Below the pieces are notes generated by a model. The model searched no databases, had not been told where the DNA came from, and worked only from the letters and a program-made list of their open reading frames with translations. Below are positions 1-8,683 of a DNA stretch of 25,799 bases, piece after piece. The stretch comes from CAZMGD01 sp964565705 (lineage in GTDB: Bacteria > Actinomycetota > Acidimicrobiia > Acidimicrobiales > Ilumatobacteraceae). Numbering within the stretch: position 1 is the stretch's first letter; each line of letters opens with the position of its first letter. The stretch is taken from positions 1 through 25,799 of the forward strand of contig CAZMGD010000056.1 of NCBI GenBank assembly GCA_964565705.1, given 5' to 3'. The position numbers were made by a program, and so were the translations under genes.

Positions 1-1
1 G

Positions 2-3000
2 ATCGTGGCCCGGCTGTTCCTGATGAGCAACATCGAGCCGCTCGGCTACCTCGCCATCGAGATCGACAAGGTGAGCGGACGCACCAGCGCGGTGCTCGCG
101 ATCGACGCCACGCTCGACAAGTTCATGCGCAACGCGCCGAAGTGGATGGCCGAGGCCGGCGGGTTCACCGGCACGCTGTTCCTCTCGAACGATCCCTGCA
201 CGGTGGCGATCGGCCGGCTCGCCGACCAGAGCACCTGGCTCGCGCTGCGCTTCGACGTCGACGTGTTCGTGAAGGCATCGCTCACGATCGGGTTCTGCCT
301 CGAGCTGGTCGAGGGCGGTCCGAAGGGCTTCGGGCTGGTGGTCCGGCTCGACGGGCTGATCGGCAAGAAGGGCTTCATCGCGCTGACGTTCCACGCCGAG
401 TTCGGCGCGGTCGTGATGATCTTCACCACCGGCTCCTCGGACTACTCGGCGGCGGTGTGGATCCAGGCCGGGATCCGCTTCACGCTGTTCGGGTTCCTGC
501 GGATCGGCGTCAGCGCCCGCCTCGACTTCCGGGTGGTGGGCGCCCGACCGGCACGGGCCGAGCTGACCGGGGAGATCCGGCTGGAGACACCGTGGTGGCT
601 GCCCGACGTCACGTGGCGCCTGGACGCGCAGTCCGGCACGCTCGCGCCGGCCAGGCTCTCGACGGCAGCACCACCGGTGCGCGGCGCGGCGGCGACCGAA
701 CCCGGCTCCGGGCGCCAGCTGGCGGCCCACCTCGAGCGGTTCGACCCGTCGTGGGACGGCACCGGGGTCGCGCCCGTCGTGTCGGTCGAGCAGCTCCGTG
801 CGCCCGCCCGTCCGGAGTCCCAACGGCTGGCCAACCTGGCAGCGAACACCGCACTGCGCCCGATCGCCACCGACGCCACGATCTCGATCGAGTGGAGCGT
901 GCCGATCAACGACACGCTCGGTCTCGCCGCCGGCATCGCGACCGGTGCCGGCGACCAGCTCTCTGGTGACCTCGCGCTGCGCTACGACCTCGTGCGCGTC
1001 TCCGTCCGCCGCCGAGCCCGCTTCGGCGCAGACCGGGCGTGGAAGGATCTCGACGACCGGATCGAGCTCGTCGCCGACTTCAGCGATCCCGGCGGCGTGC
1101 AGCTCGGCGGCGAGTTCGCGCCGCAGGTGCTGTCGGCGACGTGGGACGTCGACCTGCGCGCCGACGGTGGCCCGGTCGCCAAGAAGCTGCTCGTCAACGC
1201 CGTCGCCCCCTACGAGTTCGCCACCGCCGACGCCGAGCTCGACGAGCAGCTGATCCACCGGCTGCCGTCCTGGCCCTGCTGCGCGCCGCTCGACGACAAG
1301 ACCCTCCACGACCTGTTCCACCGCGTCAGCTGGCGCCAGCGCCTCGCCGGCACCGCGCTCGGGATGCCGGCGTCGTCGCGGTTCAGCGACAGCGCGAGCA
1401 CGCTGCGCTTCCCCCGACCGGCGTGGACCCACGCCGCCGGGTTCGGCGGTCTCCCCCCGGCGACGGTTGTGTCCGCGGCCGAGATCGTGCAGCCGGGGAT
1501 CGTCGCCCGCGCCGATCTCGACGAGGACGCCGCGTTCTGCAGCGTGCGCGTCGCCTGGCCGCGCGGTGCGCTGCTGACGCTGGTCGCGTTCGACGGCTCC
1601 GGCAACGAGGTCGCACGGCGCGAGCTCGGTACGGGCAGCGCGGCGTTCGTCACCACGCTCTTCGGCGCCCAAGGCCCGATCCGCCGGATCGAGATCCGCA
1701 CGTTCCGCCCGCCGGCGTCCGGCGTGAGCGCCATCGCCACGTCGTCCGTCGGCACGCTGGTCGAGGTCGACGAGGTGACCTACGTCGGCCTGCGCGACTA
1801 CCTCGACCTCCTCCGCGCCCAGGCCGCGTGTGGCGACGGCGGTGGCCACGGCGGCTACGAGGGCCGGGGCAAGCTCGGCCTGCTGCCCAACCACGAGTAC
1901 GAGCTGCGGCTCACGACGCGCGTCACCGTGGCCCACCCGTCGGCGGCCGAGGAATCCGCCGACGTCGACGAGTTCGTGTACGTGCGCACGAAGGGCCTAC
2001 CCGGTCTCAACGCCGTCGAGCGGGTGGGCGAGGAGATCGAGCCGTACGTGCGCGGCGCCTACGCCGGCGGCCGGGCCGGGCTGGTCTACCGCAGCGAGCC
2101 GGTCACGCTGGCGTTCTCGGAGGACTTCCACGTCGCCGTGCCGCTCGCCGTGCGTCCACCGGGCACCGCGACCGAGCACACCGTGCTCCAGACGATGCAA
2201 CTGCTCGTCACGCCCGAGGTGGCGCTGCGTGCCGCGACCGAGTTCACGGCGACCGGCACCGACTGGATCGTCGCCCACCTCGGGGCGGGCATCCCGCCCG
2301 TGCGCGGCCCGCGGGCGTGGCACCCGACGAAGAGCGGGTCGCATTCGGCGGCCACCCCGATGGTCAGCGTCAACCCTGCCCGTCATCGGCTGGCGGGGTT
2401 GACCCAGCGCGCCGCGGTCACGTGTGGGCCTGCAGATCCGCGGCGCGTGATCGGAACGGTGCTCGTCGCGCCGCCACAGGGTGGAGGCTCCAGTGACCCG
2501 GCGGCGCCGGGCTCGCCGGAGCTGTGGCCGGGCGGCGGGCGCTTCCTGGCCACGGTGCGCGCCGAGCACGCGCCGTTCGTCGATCGCCGACCGTTCGATC
2601 CCGGCGACGAGACGGCGCTCAGCCGCTCGGGGGGTCCGTGGACCGTCGTCGACGGTCGGCTCCAGGTGGAGGGCAGCGGAGCACACGTCGCGGTGCTCGG
2701 CGACCCCGACTGGGACCACCTGAGCATCGCGGTGTCGGTGTCGACGCAGCAGCGCGCCGGTGTCGGGTTCGCGCTGGCGGGCGCCAGCGCTCTCGGCCGC
2801 GGCATCTTCGCCGAGATCGTCGGCACCCGTCTCGTCGTGAGCGCCCGAGCATCGACCGGCGGCGCGCTGGTCGAGCTGGACGCGGACGACCTCCTCACCA
2901 GCGCCGACGAGCTGCGGCTCGAGGTCACCGTGTTCGACGACCGGCTGCGGGCATCGGTCGGCGATGTCGTGGTCGAGGTCGACCGTGGCGAACTGCGCGC

Positions 3001-4087
3001 CGGCCGGATGGGGCTCGTCGCCGACGGTCCGGCCACGTTCGGGTCGTTGCAGGTGCACGGACTCGACATGTACCGGTTCCCGTTCGGCGTCAGCCGGTAC
3101 CGGTCGTTCGAGGCGCACCTCGCGTCGTGGGACGGGGTGATCGCCGTCGTCGCCCCCGACGCGACGGGGCCCGGCACGACGACCTCGACGGTCGCCCAGC
3201 TGTGGGCCCAGACATCGGCGGATGTCGCCGCGGTGATGGCCACGTCCGCACCCCCCGCCGAGCGCGAACGGGTCTTCGGTGCGTGGGTCGCGGCACTCGG
3301 CCTGCCGCTGACGGATGACGTGACGGACGTGCGGGTCAGCAGGTTCGTCGTCGGGGGCCGGACGGAGGCGCTGCTCGTCGAGTCGCCCGAACCGCTCGAC
3401 TTCACCGAGGAGATCGCGGTGTCGGCGTCCCGCCGGCAGCGCACCGGTTCGCTGCCGCCCCACCGGCACGATCCGATCGGGCCGGCGGGCACCGTGCGCG
3501 AGCGGCTGATCGCCGCCGCGCTCCGCCCATCGCTCGAACCGACCCGTGGCCGCCGGCCGGGGATCGACGCCACGATCCTCGACGCCGACGTGGTTGGGGA
3601 CGCGCTGCAGCTGTCGCTGCACCCGGCGCTCGCCGGTGCCGGGATGCTCGCCGTCGCTGCGGTCGACGACGCCGGCCGTCCACAGCTCTTCCGTGGCCGC
3701 GTCCGGCCCGGCCTGACCTCGACGTCGCCGGCGATCCTCCCGGCTGCGCACGTCGGTGCGCTGCCCGCCCTGCCACCGCACAGCGAGCTCGCGCCATCTC
3801 TGCAGGGTGCCCCGGCGGGAACGATCCTCCTGGCGTCCGCCGACCTGGCGCTCCTGCTCGGCCGGCACCGCCTGCAGCCCGCCGAAGTCGACGTCGACGT
3901 GCCGGTCGAGGTGATCCAGTCGGGCGATGGGCGACGCGCGCTCGTCGTCACCGCCAGCGGCGAGGCGTTCGCCGCTGGCACCCATCGGCTGCGGTTCGCT
4001 CTCGTCCGCCGGCGGTGGGACACGACCGACCCCGCCGACGAGCTGAACACCTGCTCGGGCGAAGCCACCTGGCACCTCGCCCTGTAG
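2..4087 (+). CDS. Very large protein of unknown function, 5' end cut by window edge
   Basis: The frame is open to the left edge. The first possible start is a GTG at base 5, but the protein there already reads like a domain interior, so the true start is probably outside. At least 1360 residues are visible, with no catalytic motif that I recognise. Residues about 150-210 are beta-rich and end in WWLPDVTW, which reminds me of the beta-repeat segments of large DUF6603-type bacterial proteins; this is a weak resemblance, not an assignment. A region near residues 875-1020 alternates short beta-like strands with acidic turns, in the style of a LamG/concanavalin-type sandwich (WTVVDGRLQVEG through FGSLQVHGLDMY). 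The rest is strand-rich with fibronectin-like spacing. It lies upstream of the collagen-like/Hcp cassette on the same strand, separated by one methyltransferase gene. A surface, adhesive or injection-machine-associated role is possible but is inference. Confidence 0.75.
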   Translation: MVARLFLMSNIEPLGYLAIEIDKVSGRTSAVLAIDATLDKFMRNAPKWMAEAGGFTGTLFLSNDPCTVAIGRLADQSTWLALRFDVDVFVKASLTIGFCLELVEGGPKGFGLVVRLDGLIGKKGFIALTFHAEFGAVVMIFTTGSSDYSAAVWIQAGIRFTLFGFLRIGVSARLDFRVVGARPARAELTGEIRLETPWWLPDVTWRLDAQSGTLAPARLSTAAPPVRGAAATEPGSGRQLAAHLERFDPSWDGTGVAPVVSVEQLRAPARPESQRLANLAANTALRPIATDATISIEWSVPINDTLGLAAGIATGAGDQLSGDLALRYDLVRVSVRRRARFGADRAWKDLDDRIELVADFSDPGGVQLGGEFAPQVLSATWDVDLRADGGPVAKKLLVNAVAPYEFATADAELDEQLIHRLPSWPCCAPLDDKTLHDLFHRVSWRQRLAGTALGMPASSRFSDSASTLRFPRPAWTHAAGFGGLPPATVVSAAEIVQPGIVARADLDEDAAFCSVRVAWPRGALLTLVAFDGSGNEVARRELGTGSAAFVTTLFGAQGPIRRIEIRTFRPPASGVSAIATSSVGTLVEVDEVTYVGLRDYLDLLRAQAACGDGGGHGGYEGRGKLGLLPNHEYELRLTTRVTVAHPSAAEESADVDEFVYVRTKGLPGLNAVERVGEEIEPYVRGAYAGGRAGLVYRSEPVTLAFSEDFHVAVPLAVRPPGTATEHTVLQTMQLLVTPEVALRAATEFTATGTDWIVAHLGAGIPPVRGPRAWHPTKSGSHSAATPMVSVNPARHRLAGLTQRAAVTCGPADPRRVIGTVLVAPPQGGGSSDPAAPGSPELWPGGGRFLATVRAEHAPFVDRRPFDPGDETALSRSGGPWTVVDGRLQVEGSGAHVAVLGDPDWDHLSIAVSVSTQQRAGVGFALAGASALGRGIFAEIVGTRLVVSARASTGGALVELDADDLLTSADELRLEVTVFDDRLRASVGDVVVEVDRGELRAGRMGLVADGPATFGSLQVHGLDMYRFPFGVSRYRSFEAHLASWDGVIAVVAPDATGPGTTTSTVAQLWAQTSADVAAVMATSAPPAERERVFGAWVAALGLPLTDDVTDVRVSRFVVGGRTEALLVESPEPLDFTEEIAVSASRRQRTGSLPPHRHDPIGPAGTVRERLIAAALRPSLEPTRGRRPGIDATILDADVVGDALQLSLHPALAGAGMLAVAAVDDAGRPQLFRGRVRPGLTSTSPAILPAAHVGALPALPPHSELAPSLQGAPAGTILLASADLALLLGRHRLQPAEVDVDVPVEVIQSGDGRRALVVTASGEAFAAGTHRLRFALVRRRWDTTDPADELNTCSGEATWHLAL

Positions 4088-4226
4088 CCGTCAGGCCCCG
4101 ACGCCGCGCCCGGTTCTTTCAGAGCGGTGTCTTCTTTCGGTTCGGGACAGCTGAGCTGAGGTGTCGCCCGCCAGTGGGCACGCGACGCGCTCGGCGACAC
4201 GATCGAGCTGCGCGAGGCTGCCGACC

Positions 4227-5660
4227 ATGGTGAGCACCGACGTCGACGCGGTCCGCGAGCTTCGTGCCGTGCTCGACGAGGTCGGGTACTCCGCGGACGC
4301 GATCGCTGCGCTGCTGCACCTGCCCGGCGAGCTGCGTATCGCCGCCGGCGACGCCAACCGGGCGGACTTCCTGCTCGACGAGAGTCGGCCGCTCGACGCG
4401 CTCGTGCGCCTGTTCCTGCTCGGCGGCTCGATCGTCCCGGCGGCGGCCCGAGACGCGCTCGGTGAGCGACTCGACCTGTTGGACCGCACCGGGTTGGCGT
4501 CCATCGGGCACGTCGCCGTGCACGCGACCGCACTGCTCGTGCCGCACGGCGGCTTCGTCATCGCATCAGATGCGTTCGGCGACGCAGACCGCCACTGGGT
4601 GCCCGGTGTGCAGCGGCCCTCGGACCTCCTGGCATGCGTGACGCCACGCGGCCGGGTCGACCGGGCGTTGGATCTCGGCACCGGCAACGGGATCCAGGCG
4701 CTGTTGCTCAGCGACCACGCCGATCACGTGGTGGCCGTCGACGTCAACGAGCACGCACTCGAGCTGGCCTGCTTCAACGCCATCCTGAACGGGCGCGACG
4801 GCCACATCGAGTTCCGACAGGGGAACTTCCTCGAACCGGTGCGCGGCGAGCGGTTCGATCTGGTCGTCTCCAACCCGCCCTACGTCCTGTCGCCGGAGGA
4901 TGCGTACGTGTTCCGCGACGCGGACGTGCGCGGCGACGTGATGTGCCGCGGCCTGATCGTCGACATCGCCGGGCACCTGACCGACGGCGGGCTCGCCACC
5001 GTGATGGTCAGCTGGCCGCAGCGCGGCGACGAGGCGCCCGCACCCCAGCGGTGGCTCGCCGACGCCGGCGCCGACGGAGTCGTGATGGTGCTCGCGGTGC
5101 ACGACGCGCTCGATGCGGCGATGCTCTGGAACACCCCGTACGTCGCCGACGGCGACGAGTTCACACGCCGGGTGGAAGCGTGGCGGGACTACTTCGCGGC
5201 CGAGGACATCCCCGCGATCGGCCACGGCGTCGTCGCCATGCGCCGGTCACCGCAGGCACTCCCTCCGGTGACGGCGGTGCTACCTCCCACCGCTCCTCCC
5301 GGCTGGCGCGGCGGCGCCCAGCTCGAACGGGTGGTCGACGCGATCGTCCGCTACGGACGCACGGACGGACCGACGATGCTCGCGCTCGCACCGGACGTGC
5401 GCCTGACCGAGGTCTCACGGCCGGGCACCGACGGGCTCGAGGTCACGGCCGTCGAGATCGGTGTGCCTGACGGGCTGGCGTTCACCGTCGGTCTCGACCC
5501 GTCCGGTGCGCAGCTCGTTCGCCGGTTCGCGACAGCGACCAGCATCGAGCACGCCCTCGGATCGTTCCCCGATCTCGGTCCGGACGCCCGGCAGAAGGCC
5601 GTGGGGTTCCTCGCCGATCTCGTACGACTGGGGCTGCTGGTACCCGCCGACCAGAACTGA
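4227..5660 (+). CDS. Class I SAM-dependent methyltransferase (MTS/NPPY type)
   Basis: This protein has 477 residues. Residues 148-155 read LDLGTGNG, the SAM-binding glycine loop. Residues 216-219 are NPPY, the catalytic motif of methyltransferases acting on an amide or exocyclic amino nitrogen (PrmC/HemK, RlmG, N6-adenine enzymes). The roughly 140 residues before the fold are helical, matching the N-terminal domain (DUF7059-like, from memory) that precedes the MTS fold in many actinobacterial homologues. About 150 residues after the core form a further C-terminal domain. I chose the ATG at 4227, which is followed at once by an alternative GTG. The frame extends to a GTG at 4161, but that extension is arginine/serine-rich junk. 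The substrate (protein glutamine, rRNA guanine or adenine, or small molecule) cannot be read from the sequence. Its neighbours give no clear pathway. Confidence 0.85.
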   Translation: MVSTDVDAVRELRAVLDEVGYSADAIAALLHLPGELRIAAGDANRADFLLDESRPLDALVRLFLLGGSIVPAAARDALGERLDLLDRTGLASIGHVAVHATALLVPHGGFVIASDAFGDADRHWVPGVQRPSDLLACVTPRGRVDRALDLGTGNGIQALLLSDHADHVVAVDVNEHALELACFNAILNGRDGHIEFRQGNFLEPVRGERFDLVVSNPPYVLSPEDAYVFRDADVRGDVMCRGLIVDIAGHLTDGGLATVMVSWPQRGDEAPAPQRWLADAGADGVVMVLAVHDALDAAMLWNTPYVADGDEFTRRVEAWRDYFAAEDIPAIGHGVVAMRRSPQALPPVTAVLPPTAPPGWRGGAQLERVVDAIVRYGRTDGPTMLALAPDVRLTEVSRPGTDGLEVTAVEIGVPDGLAFTVGLDPSGAQLVRRFATATSIEHALGSFPDLGPDARQKAVGFLADLVRLGLLVPADQN

Positions 5661-5683
5661 TTCCCTCCACCGCCGTTCTCTGG

Positions 5684-5710
5684 TACAACTCGTAACGGGG
5701 AGTCGGGAGG
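5684..5710 (+). promoter_or_regulatory. Probable -10 element and ribosome binding site of collagen-like gene
   Basis: TACAACT at 5684-5690 fits an actinobacterial -10 box. GGGAGG at 5705-5710 is a strong Shine-Dalgarno site 8 nt before the ATG at 5719. The -35 candidate (TTCCCT, 5661-5666, spacer 17) is poor, so the promoter is tentative, whereas the ribosome binding site fixes the start well. Confidence 0.4.
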
Positions 5711-5718
5711 GACGGACC

Positions 5719-6282
5719 ATGGGCAAGGTCTCGGGGCGTACGCTCGCCGCGTTCGGGCTCGGTGCACTGGTCGCGGGCGGTGTGACCGCCAGCGCCGACG
5801 TCGGAGCCCAGACCCAGTCGGGCACGGTCATCAACGCCTGCGTCGGCAAGCTCACGGGCAACGTGCGCATCATCACACCACCGGCGCGGTGCTTGTCGAT
5901 CGAGGTGCCGATCAGCTGGAACACGAGCGGTCCCGCGGGAGCTGCGGGTCCGGCCGGACCTGCGGGACCTGCGGGACCTGCGGGTCCCGCCGGACCACAA
6001 GGCGCACCAGGCGTGCAGGGCGTGCCCGGCGCCGACGGGGCTCCAGGTGCGGACGGGGCCCCGGGTGCGGACGGGGCGCCGGGTGCGACCGGACCGCAGG
6101 GACCCGCCGGGCCCGCCGGGCCCGCGGGCGGGATCGATGGCGCGTTCTGCAGCCCGAACGGGCAGTTCTGCATCACCGTCACCGACAGCGGCATCGAGAT
6201 GAAGGGGCCTGGCGGTGTGATCGCGATCGATCGCTACGGCACCGTCGTCAGCGACAACGCGTACGAGCGGAGGACGGGATGA
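5719..6282 (+). CDS. Secreted collagen-like (Gly-X-Y) protein
   Basis: This protein has 187 residues. The N-terminus is a Sec-type signal: basic start, hydrophobic stretch, and a likely A-x-A cleavage site at about residue 27 (ASA-DVGAQ). A short two-cysteine module follows (INACVGKLTGNVRI, then ARCLSIEV and SWN). It matches the module (AC...TG.lR...C...E..l.WN) that commonly sits before bacterial collagen repeats. Twenty-two uninterrupted Gly-X-Y triplets occupy 5929-6126, rich in GPA and GADGAP. The C-terminal 60 residues begin with a short Cys-Cys segment (GAFCSPNGQFC) and continue with IEMKGPGGVIAIDRYG. This tail looks like the strands of a trimeric VgrG/gp5 needle and could nucleate trimerisation. 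The stop overlaps the next start (ATGA), so the two are translationally coupled. The product is probably a trimeric cell-surface or extracellular fibre; what it attaches to is unknown. Confidence 0.88.
   Translation: MGKVSGRTLAAFGLGALVAGGVTASADVGAQTQSGTVINACVGKLTGNVRIITPPARCLSIEVPISWNTSGPAGAAGPAGPAGPAGPAGPAGPQGAPGVQGVPGADGAPGADGAPGADGAPGATGPQGPAGPAGPAGGIDGAFCSPNGQFCITVTDSGIEMKGPGGVIAIDRYGTVVSDNAYERRTG
6028..6081 (+). repeat. Three 18-bp tandem units encoding GADGAP
   Basis: Three consecutive 18-base units inside the collagen domain each encode Gly-Ala-Asp-Gly-Ala-Pro. They differ mainly at third codon positions, and units two and three are nearly identical, suggesting recent slippage expansion within the reading frame. 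Confidence 0.8.
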
Positions 6283-6797
6283 GCGACGTGGAATCGCGGC
6301 GTATCAGCCGGCGTCAGATCCTGACCGGCCTCGCCCTGTTCGGCGCCGGAGCCGCGGGTGGCGGGGCCGCCGTGGCGCGCGCCGACAACTCGGACGGTGC
6401 GGCACCGGTCAAGGTCCGTCAGTCGCTGACGCTGCGCAGCGAACGGCTGACATCCACGGTGCACGGTCGGGTCGCGGGCGAGCTGCGTCCCGCGAACCAA
6501 CCGGCCGCGACGCGTGGCGAGGTGCTCGACGGCTCAGGGTCCCCCGTCGGCACGTTCAGCTCGGCCGCTGTGCCAGGGTCGGCCGGCGCGCTCATGCTGC
6601 ACACGTTCGAGCTCACCGGCGGCACGATCCTCGGCATGGGCTCAGGGCCGCTCGGCGAGGCGACCTACGCGATCATCGGCGGCACCGGCCGCTACCAGGG
6701 CGCAACCGGCAGCTACGTCGCCCGTCAGCATCCTCGCGACCTCGGCGGCGACGGCACCGCTGAGTTCGTCCTCGATCTCACGACTGAAGGGAACTGA
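6279..6797 (+). CDS. Tat-exported protein with allene oxide cyclase/dirigent-type barrel
   Basis: This protein has 172 residues. The start ATG overlaps the stop of the collagen-like gene (ATGA). Residues 7-30 carry a twin-arginine signal (RRISRRQILTG, then a glycine/alanine-rich hydrophobic segment ending near AVARA), so the product is exported folded. The mature part contains IIGGTGRYQGATGSY, the hallmark turn of the AOC-barrel/dirigent superfamily (GGTGxYxGAxG). It also has the matching strand pattern before it (GTFSSAAV, MLHTFELTGG) and a closing strand (AEFVLDL). In plants these barrels steer cyclisation or radical coupling; the function of bacterial versions is mostly unknown. A substrate cannot be inferred. 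Its position between a secreted collagen-like protein and an Hcp suggests a shared extracellular structure. Confidence 0.85.
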   Translation: MSDVESRRISRRQILTGLALFGAGAAGGGAAVARADNSDGAAPVKVRQSLTLRSERLTSTVHGRVAGELRPANQPAATRGEVLDGSGSPVGTFSSAAVPGSAGALMLHTFELTGGTILGMGSGPLGEATYAIIGGTGRYQGATGSYVARQHPRDLGGDGTAEFVLDLTTEGN

Positions 6798-6803
6798 TCC
6801 AGC

Positions 6804-7250
6804 ATGGCCTTCGACGGGTTCCTCAAGATCCCGAACATCAACGGTGAGTCCACGCTCAAGGGCTTCGAGAAGTGGATCGCGATCGAGTCCTTCTCGTGGG
6901 GCGAGGAGCGACCGCCGAGCGGCAACGGTGTCGCCGTGCCGCTGGAGGTGCAGGTCGTCGCCAACACCCAGGCGTCGTCACCCAGCCTGTTCGCCGCCTG
7001 TGCGAACGGTGAGGCCCTCGGCACGGTGCTGCTCCACCTGGCCACGGTCGGCGGCTCGCAGAGCACGTTCTTCAAGTGGGACCTGGAGAACGCGGTGATC
7101 GGTTCCTACCGGGTCGGCGGCAACACGGCCGACGACCGTCCCGCCGACCAGTTCAGCATCTCCTTCACCGCGCTGACCTACAGCTACTCCGCGCAGGACG
7201 GCAAGGGCGGTGCCGGCAGCCCGATCACGAAGTCGGTCACGTTCCAATGA
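6804..7250 (+). CDS. Stand-alone Hcp-family tube protein
   Basis: This protein has 148 residues. It starts MAFDGFLKIPNINGES, the typical opening of Hcp (type VI secretion tube, PF05638-like): a first beta strand, then the 'I.GES' turn. Further Hcp signatures are the FSWG motif at residues 31-34, a central hydrophobic strand block (GTVLLHLATVGG) and the final strands SISFTALTYSYSAQD and GSPITKSVTF. It has no signal peptide and no C-terminal effector extension. GAAGGGA at 6785-6792 serves as the ribosome binding site, and the gene lies 6 nt behind the Tat-barrel gene, so it is probably the last or middle gene of one transcript. Hcp hexamers stack into tubes in type VI systems. No TssB/C, TssJLM or ClpV gene is in view, so this is an orphan Hcp of the kind also seen in Gram-positive genomes. 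Confidence 0.9.
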   Translation: MAFDGFLKIPNINGESTLKGFEKWIAIESFSWGEERPPSGNGVAVPLEVQVVANTQASSPSLFAACANGEALGTVLLHLATVGGSQSTFFKWDLENAVIGSYRVGGNTADDRPADQFSISFTALTYSYSAQDGKGGAGSPITKSVTFQ

Positions 7251-7270
7251 CCTGACCACGGGTGACGGCC

Positions 7271-8650
7271 ATGCGATTGCTGACGACCGACTACCTCGTC
7301 ATCGGCGCAGGCGCGATGGGCATGGCGTTCACCGACGCCCTGATCGATCACGCCGACGTGCACGTGACGCTCGTCGACCGCCGCCCCGTCGCCGGTGGCC
7401 ACTGGGAGGACGCGTACCCGTTCGTCCAACTGCACCAAGCGTCGGTGTTCTACGGCGTGTCGTCGACCGTGCTCGGCAGCGGCAGCGTGCAGCAGAGCGG
7501 GCCCGAAGCGGGACTGCACGAACGTGCCCGCCGATCGCAGATCGGGGCCTACTACGACGACATCCTGCGCCGCCGCTTCGTCGGTTCTGGCCGCGTCACG
7601 TTCCTAGGGTCGAGCGAGTACCGCGCCGACGGTTCCACGCACGTCGTCACGTCGCGACCGTCCGGCGACGCCGTGACCATCACGGCGCGCCGTGTCGTCG
7701 ACGCCACCTACCTATCCCCGACCATCCCGGCGACGACACCCCCGCCGTTCGGTGTCGCTGACGACGTCGGCGTCGTCGCCGTCAACGAGCTCGCCAGACT
7801 GGCCGACACGCCGGCGAGCTACGTGATCGTGGGTTCCGGCAAGACCGCCACCGACGCCATCGTGTGGTTGTCGGCCAACGGCGTACCGCCAGACCGCATC
7901 ATGTGGGTGCGGCCGCGCGAACCGTGGATGCTCGACCGCGCGGTCGTCCAGCCCGACCCCGTCGTCGCGCTCGGTCTGGCCGCCGACACCATGGCGGCGG
8001 CCGCCGACGCGGCGTCGCTCGATGAGCTCTTCCTCCACCTCGAAGCTGCCGGGGTGATGCTGCGGGTGGATCGCGAGGTCACGCCGACGATGGCCAAGAC
8101 CCCCACGATCGGTAGGTGGGAGATCGACGTGCTCCGCAGGATCGACGACGTCGTCCGTCTCGGCCACGTCCGGCAGGTGACGCGAAGCGAGATCGTCCTC
8201 GACCACGGGTCGGTCGCCCTGCCGTCCGGCGCACTCGTCGTGCACTGCGCTGCGTCCGGGCTCCAGTACCCACCGATGGTGCCGATCTGGGGTCCGGACG
8301 CGATCAGGCTCCAGACGATCCGGGCCGGGTTCCCCTGCTTCAACGCCGCGCTGGCCGGCTACGTGGAGGCCACCCGCGACGACGACCGGGAGCGCAACCG
8401 GCTCTGTCCGCCCAACACCCTCCCGAACGACCCCGCCGACTGGGCGCTGATGCAGGTCCGTGGCTCGCTCGCCACGCGCCGGTTCGGCGCCGAGCCGGAC
8501 ATCGCCGCCTGGGCTGACGGCTGCGCGCTCAACCCGGCGCGCATCCGACCCGAGCAACGAGACGATCCCGCGGTGCAGGCGGCCGCCGAGCGCGTGGCAG
8601 CGCACGCCGAGCAAGGGCTCGCCCGGCTCGCCGCCCTCGCCACCCGATGA
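7271..8650 (+). CDS. FAD/NAD(P)-dependent oxidoreductase, monooxygenase-like
   Basis: This protein has 459 residues from the ATG at 7271; an in-frame GTG at 7262 is an alternative. The N-terminus holds an FAD-binding Rossmann fold (VIGAGAMG, residues 10-17). It continues with GGHWEDAYPFVQLHQ, a signature I know from an uncharacterised actinobacterial flavoprotein group related to flavin-containing monooxygenases. A second dinucleotide site, VGSGKTATD, lies near residues 187-195 and should take NAD(P)H. The C-terminal part carries a conserved ASGLQYPPMVPIW segment that probably closes the FAD site. The substrate is unknown. The gene starts 20 nt after hcp and could be co-transcribed with it, but nothing in its sequence suggests a role with Hcp. 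Confidence 0.85.
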   Translation: MRLLTTDYLVIGAGAMGMAFTDALIDHADVHVTLVDRRPVAGGHWEDAYPFVQLHQASVFYGVSSTVLGSGSVQQSGPEAGLHERARRSQIGAYYDDILRRRFVGSGRVTFLGSSEYRADGSTHVVTSRPSGDAVTITARRVVDATYLSPTIPATTPPPFGVADDVGVVAVNELARLADTPASYVIVGSGKTATDAIVWLSANGVPPDRIMWVRPREPWMLDRAVVQPDPVVALGLAADTMAAAADAASLDELFLHLEAAGVMLRVDREVTPTMAKTPTIGRWEIDVLRRIDDVVRLGHVRQVTRSEIVLDHGSVALPSGALVVHCAASGLQYPPMVPIWGPDAIRLQTIRAGFPCFNAALAGYVEATRDDDRERNRLCPPNTLPNDPADWALMQVRGSLATRRFGAEPDIAAWADGCALNPARIRPEQRDDPAVQAAAERVAAHAEQGLARLAALATR

Positions 8651-8683
8651 TCCAACGTCCTGCAGCACTCACGCGTTCCTGCA

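Noticed and set aside
4161..4226. Upstream GTG extension of the methyltransferase by 22 codons
   Set aside because: The residues are serine/arginine-rich and unlike the helical start of the family; the ATG at 4227 gives a sensible N-terminus.
4100..4229. Possible tRNA on the - strand before the methyltransferase, since the translation reads SLAQLDR as tRNA D-arms often do
   Set aside because: No acceptor stem, anticodon loop or GGTTCGA T-arm can be formed around it; the match is chance.
5929..6126. Gly-X-Y coding repeats as a possible CRISPR or DNA satellite
   Set aside because: The repeats are in frame, encode perfect Gly-X-Y triplets and vary at third codon positions, so they reflect protein structure.
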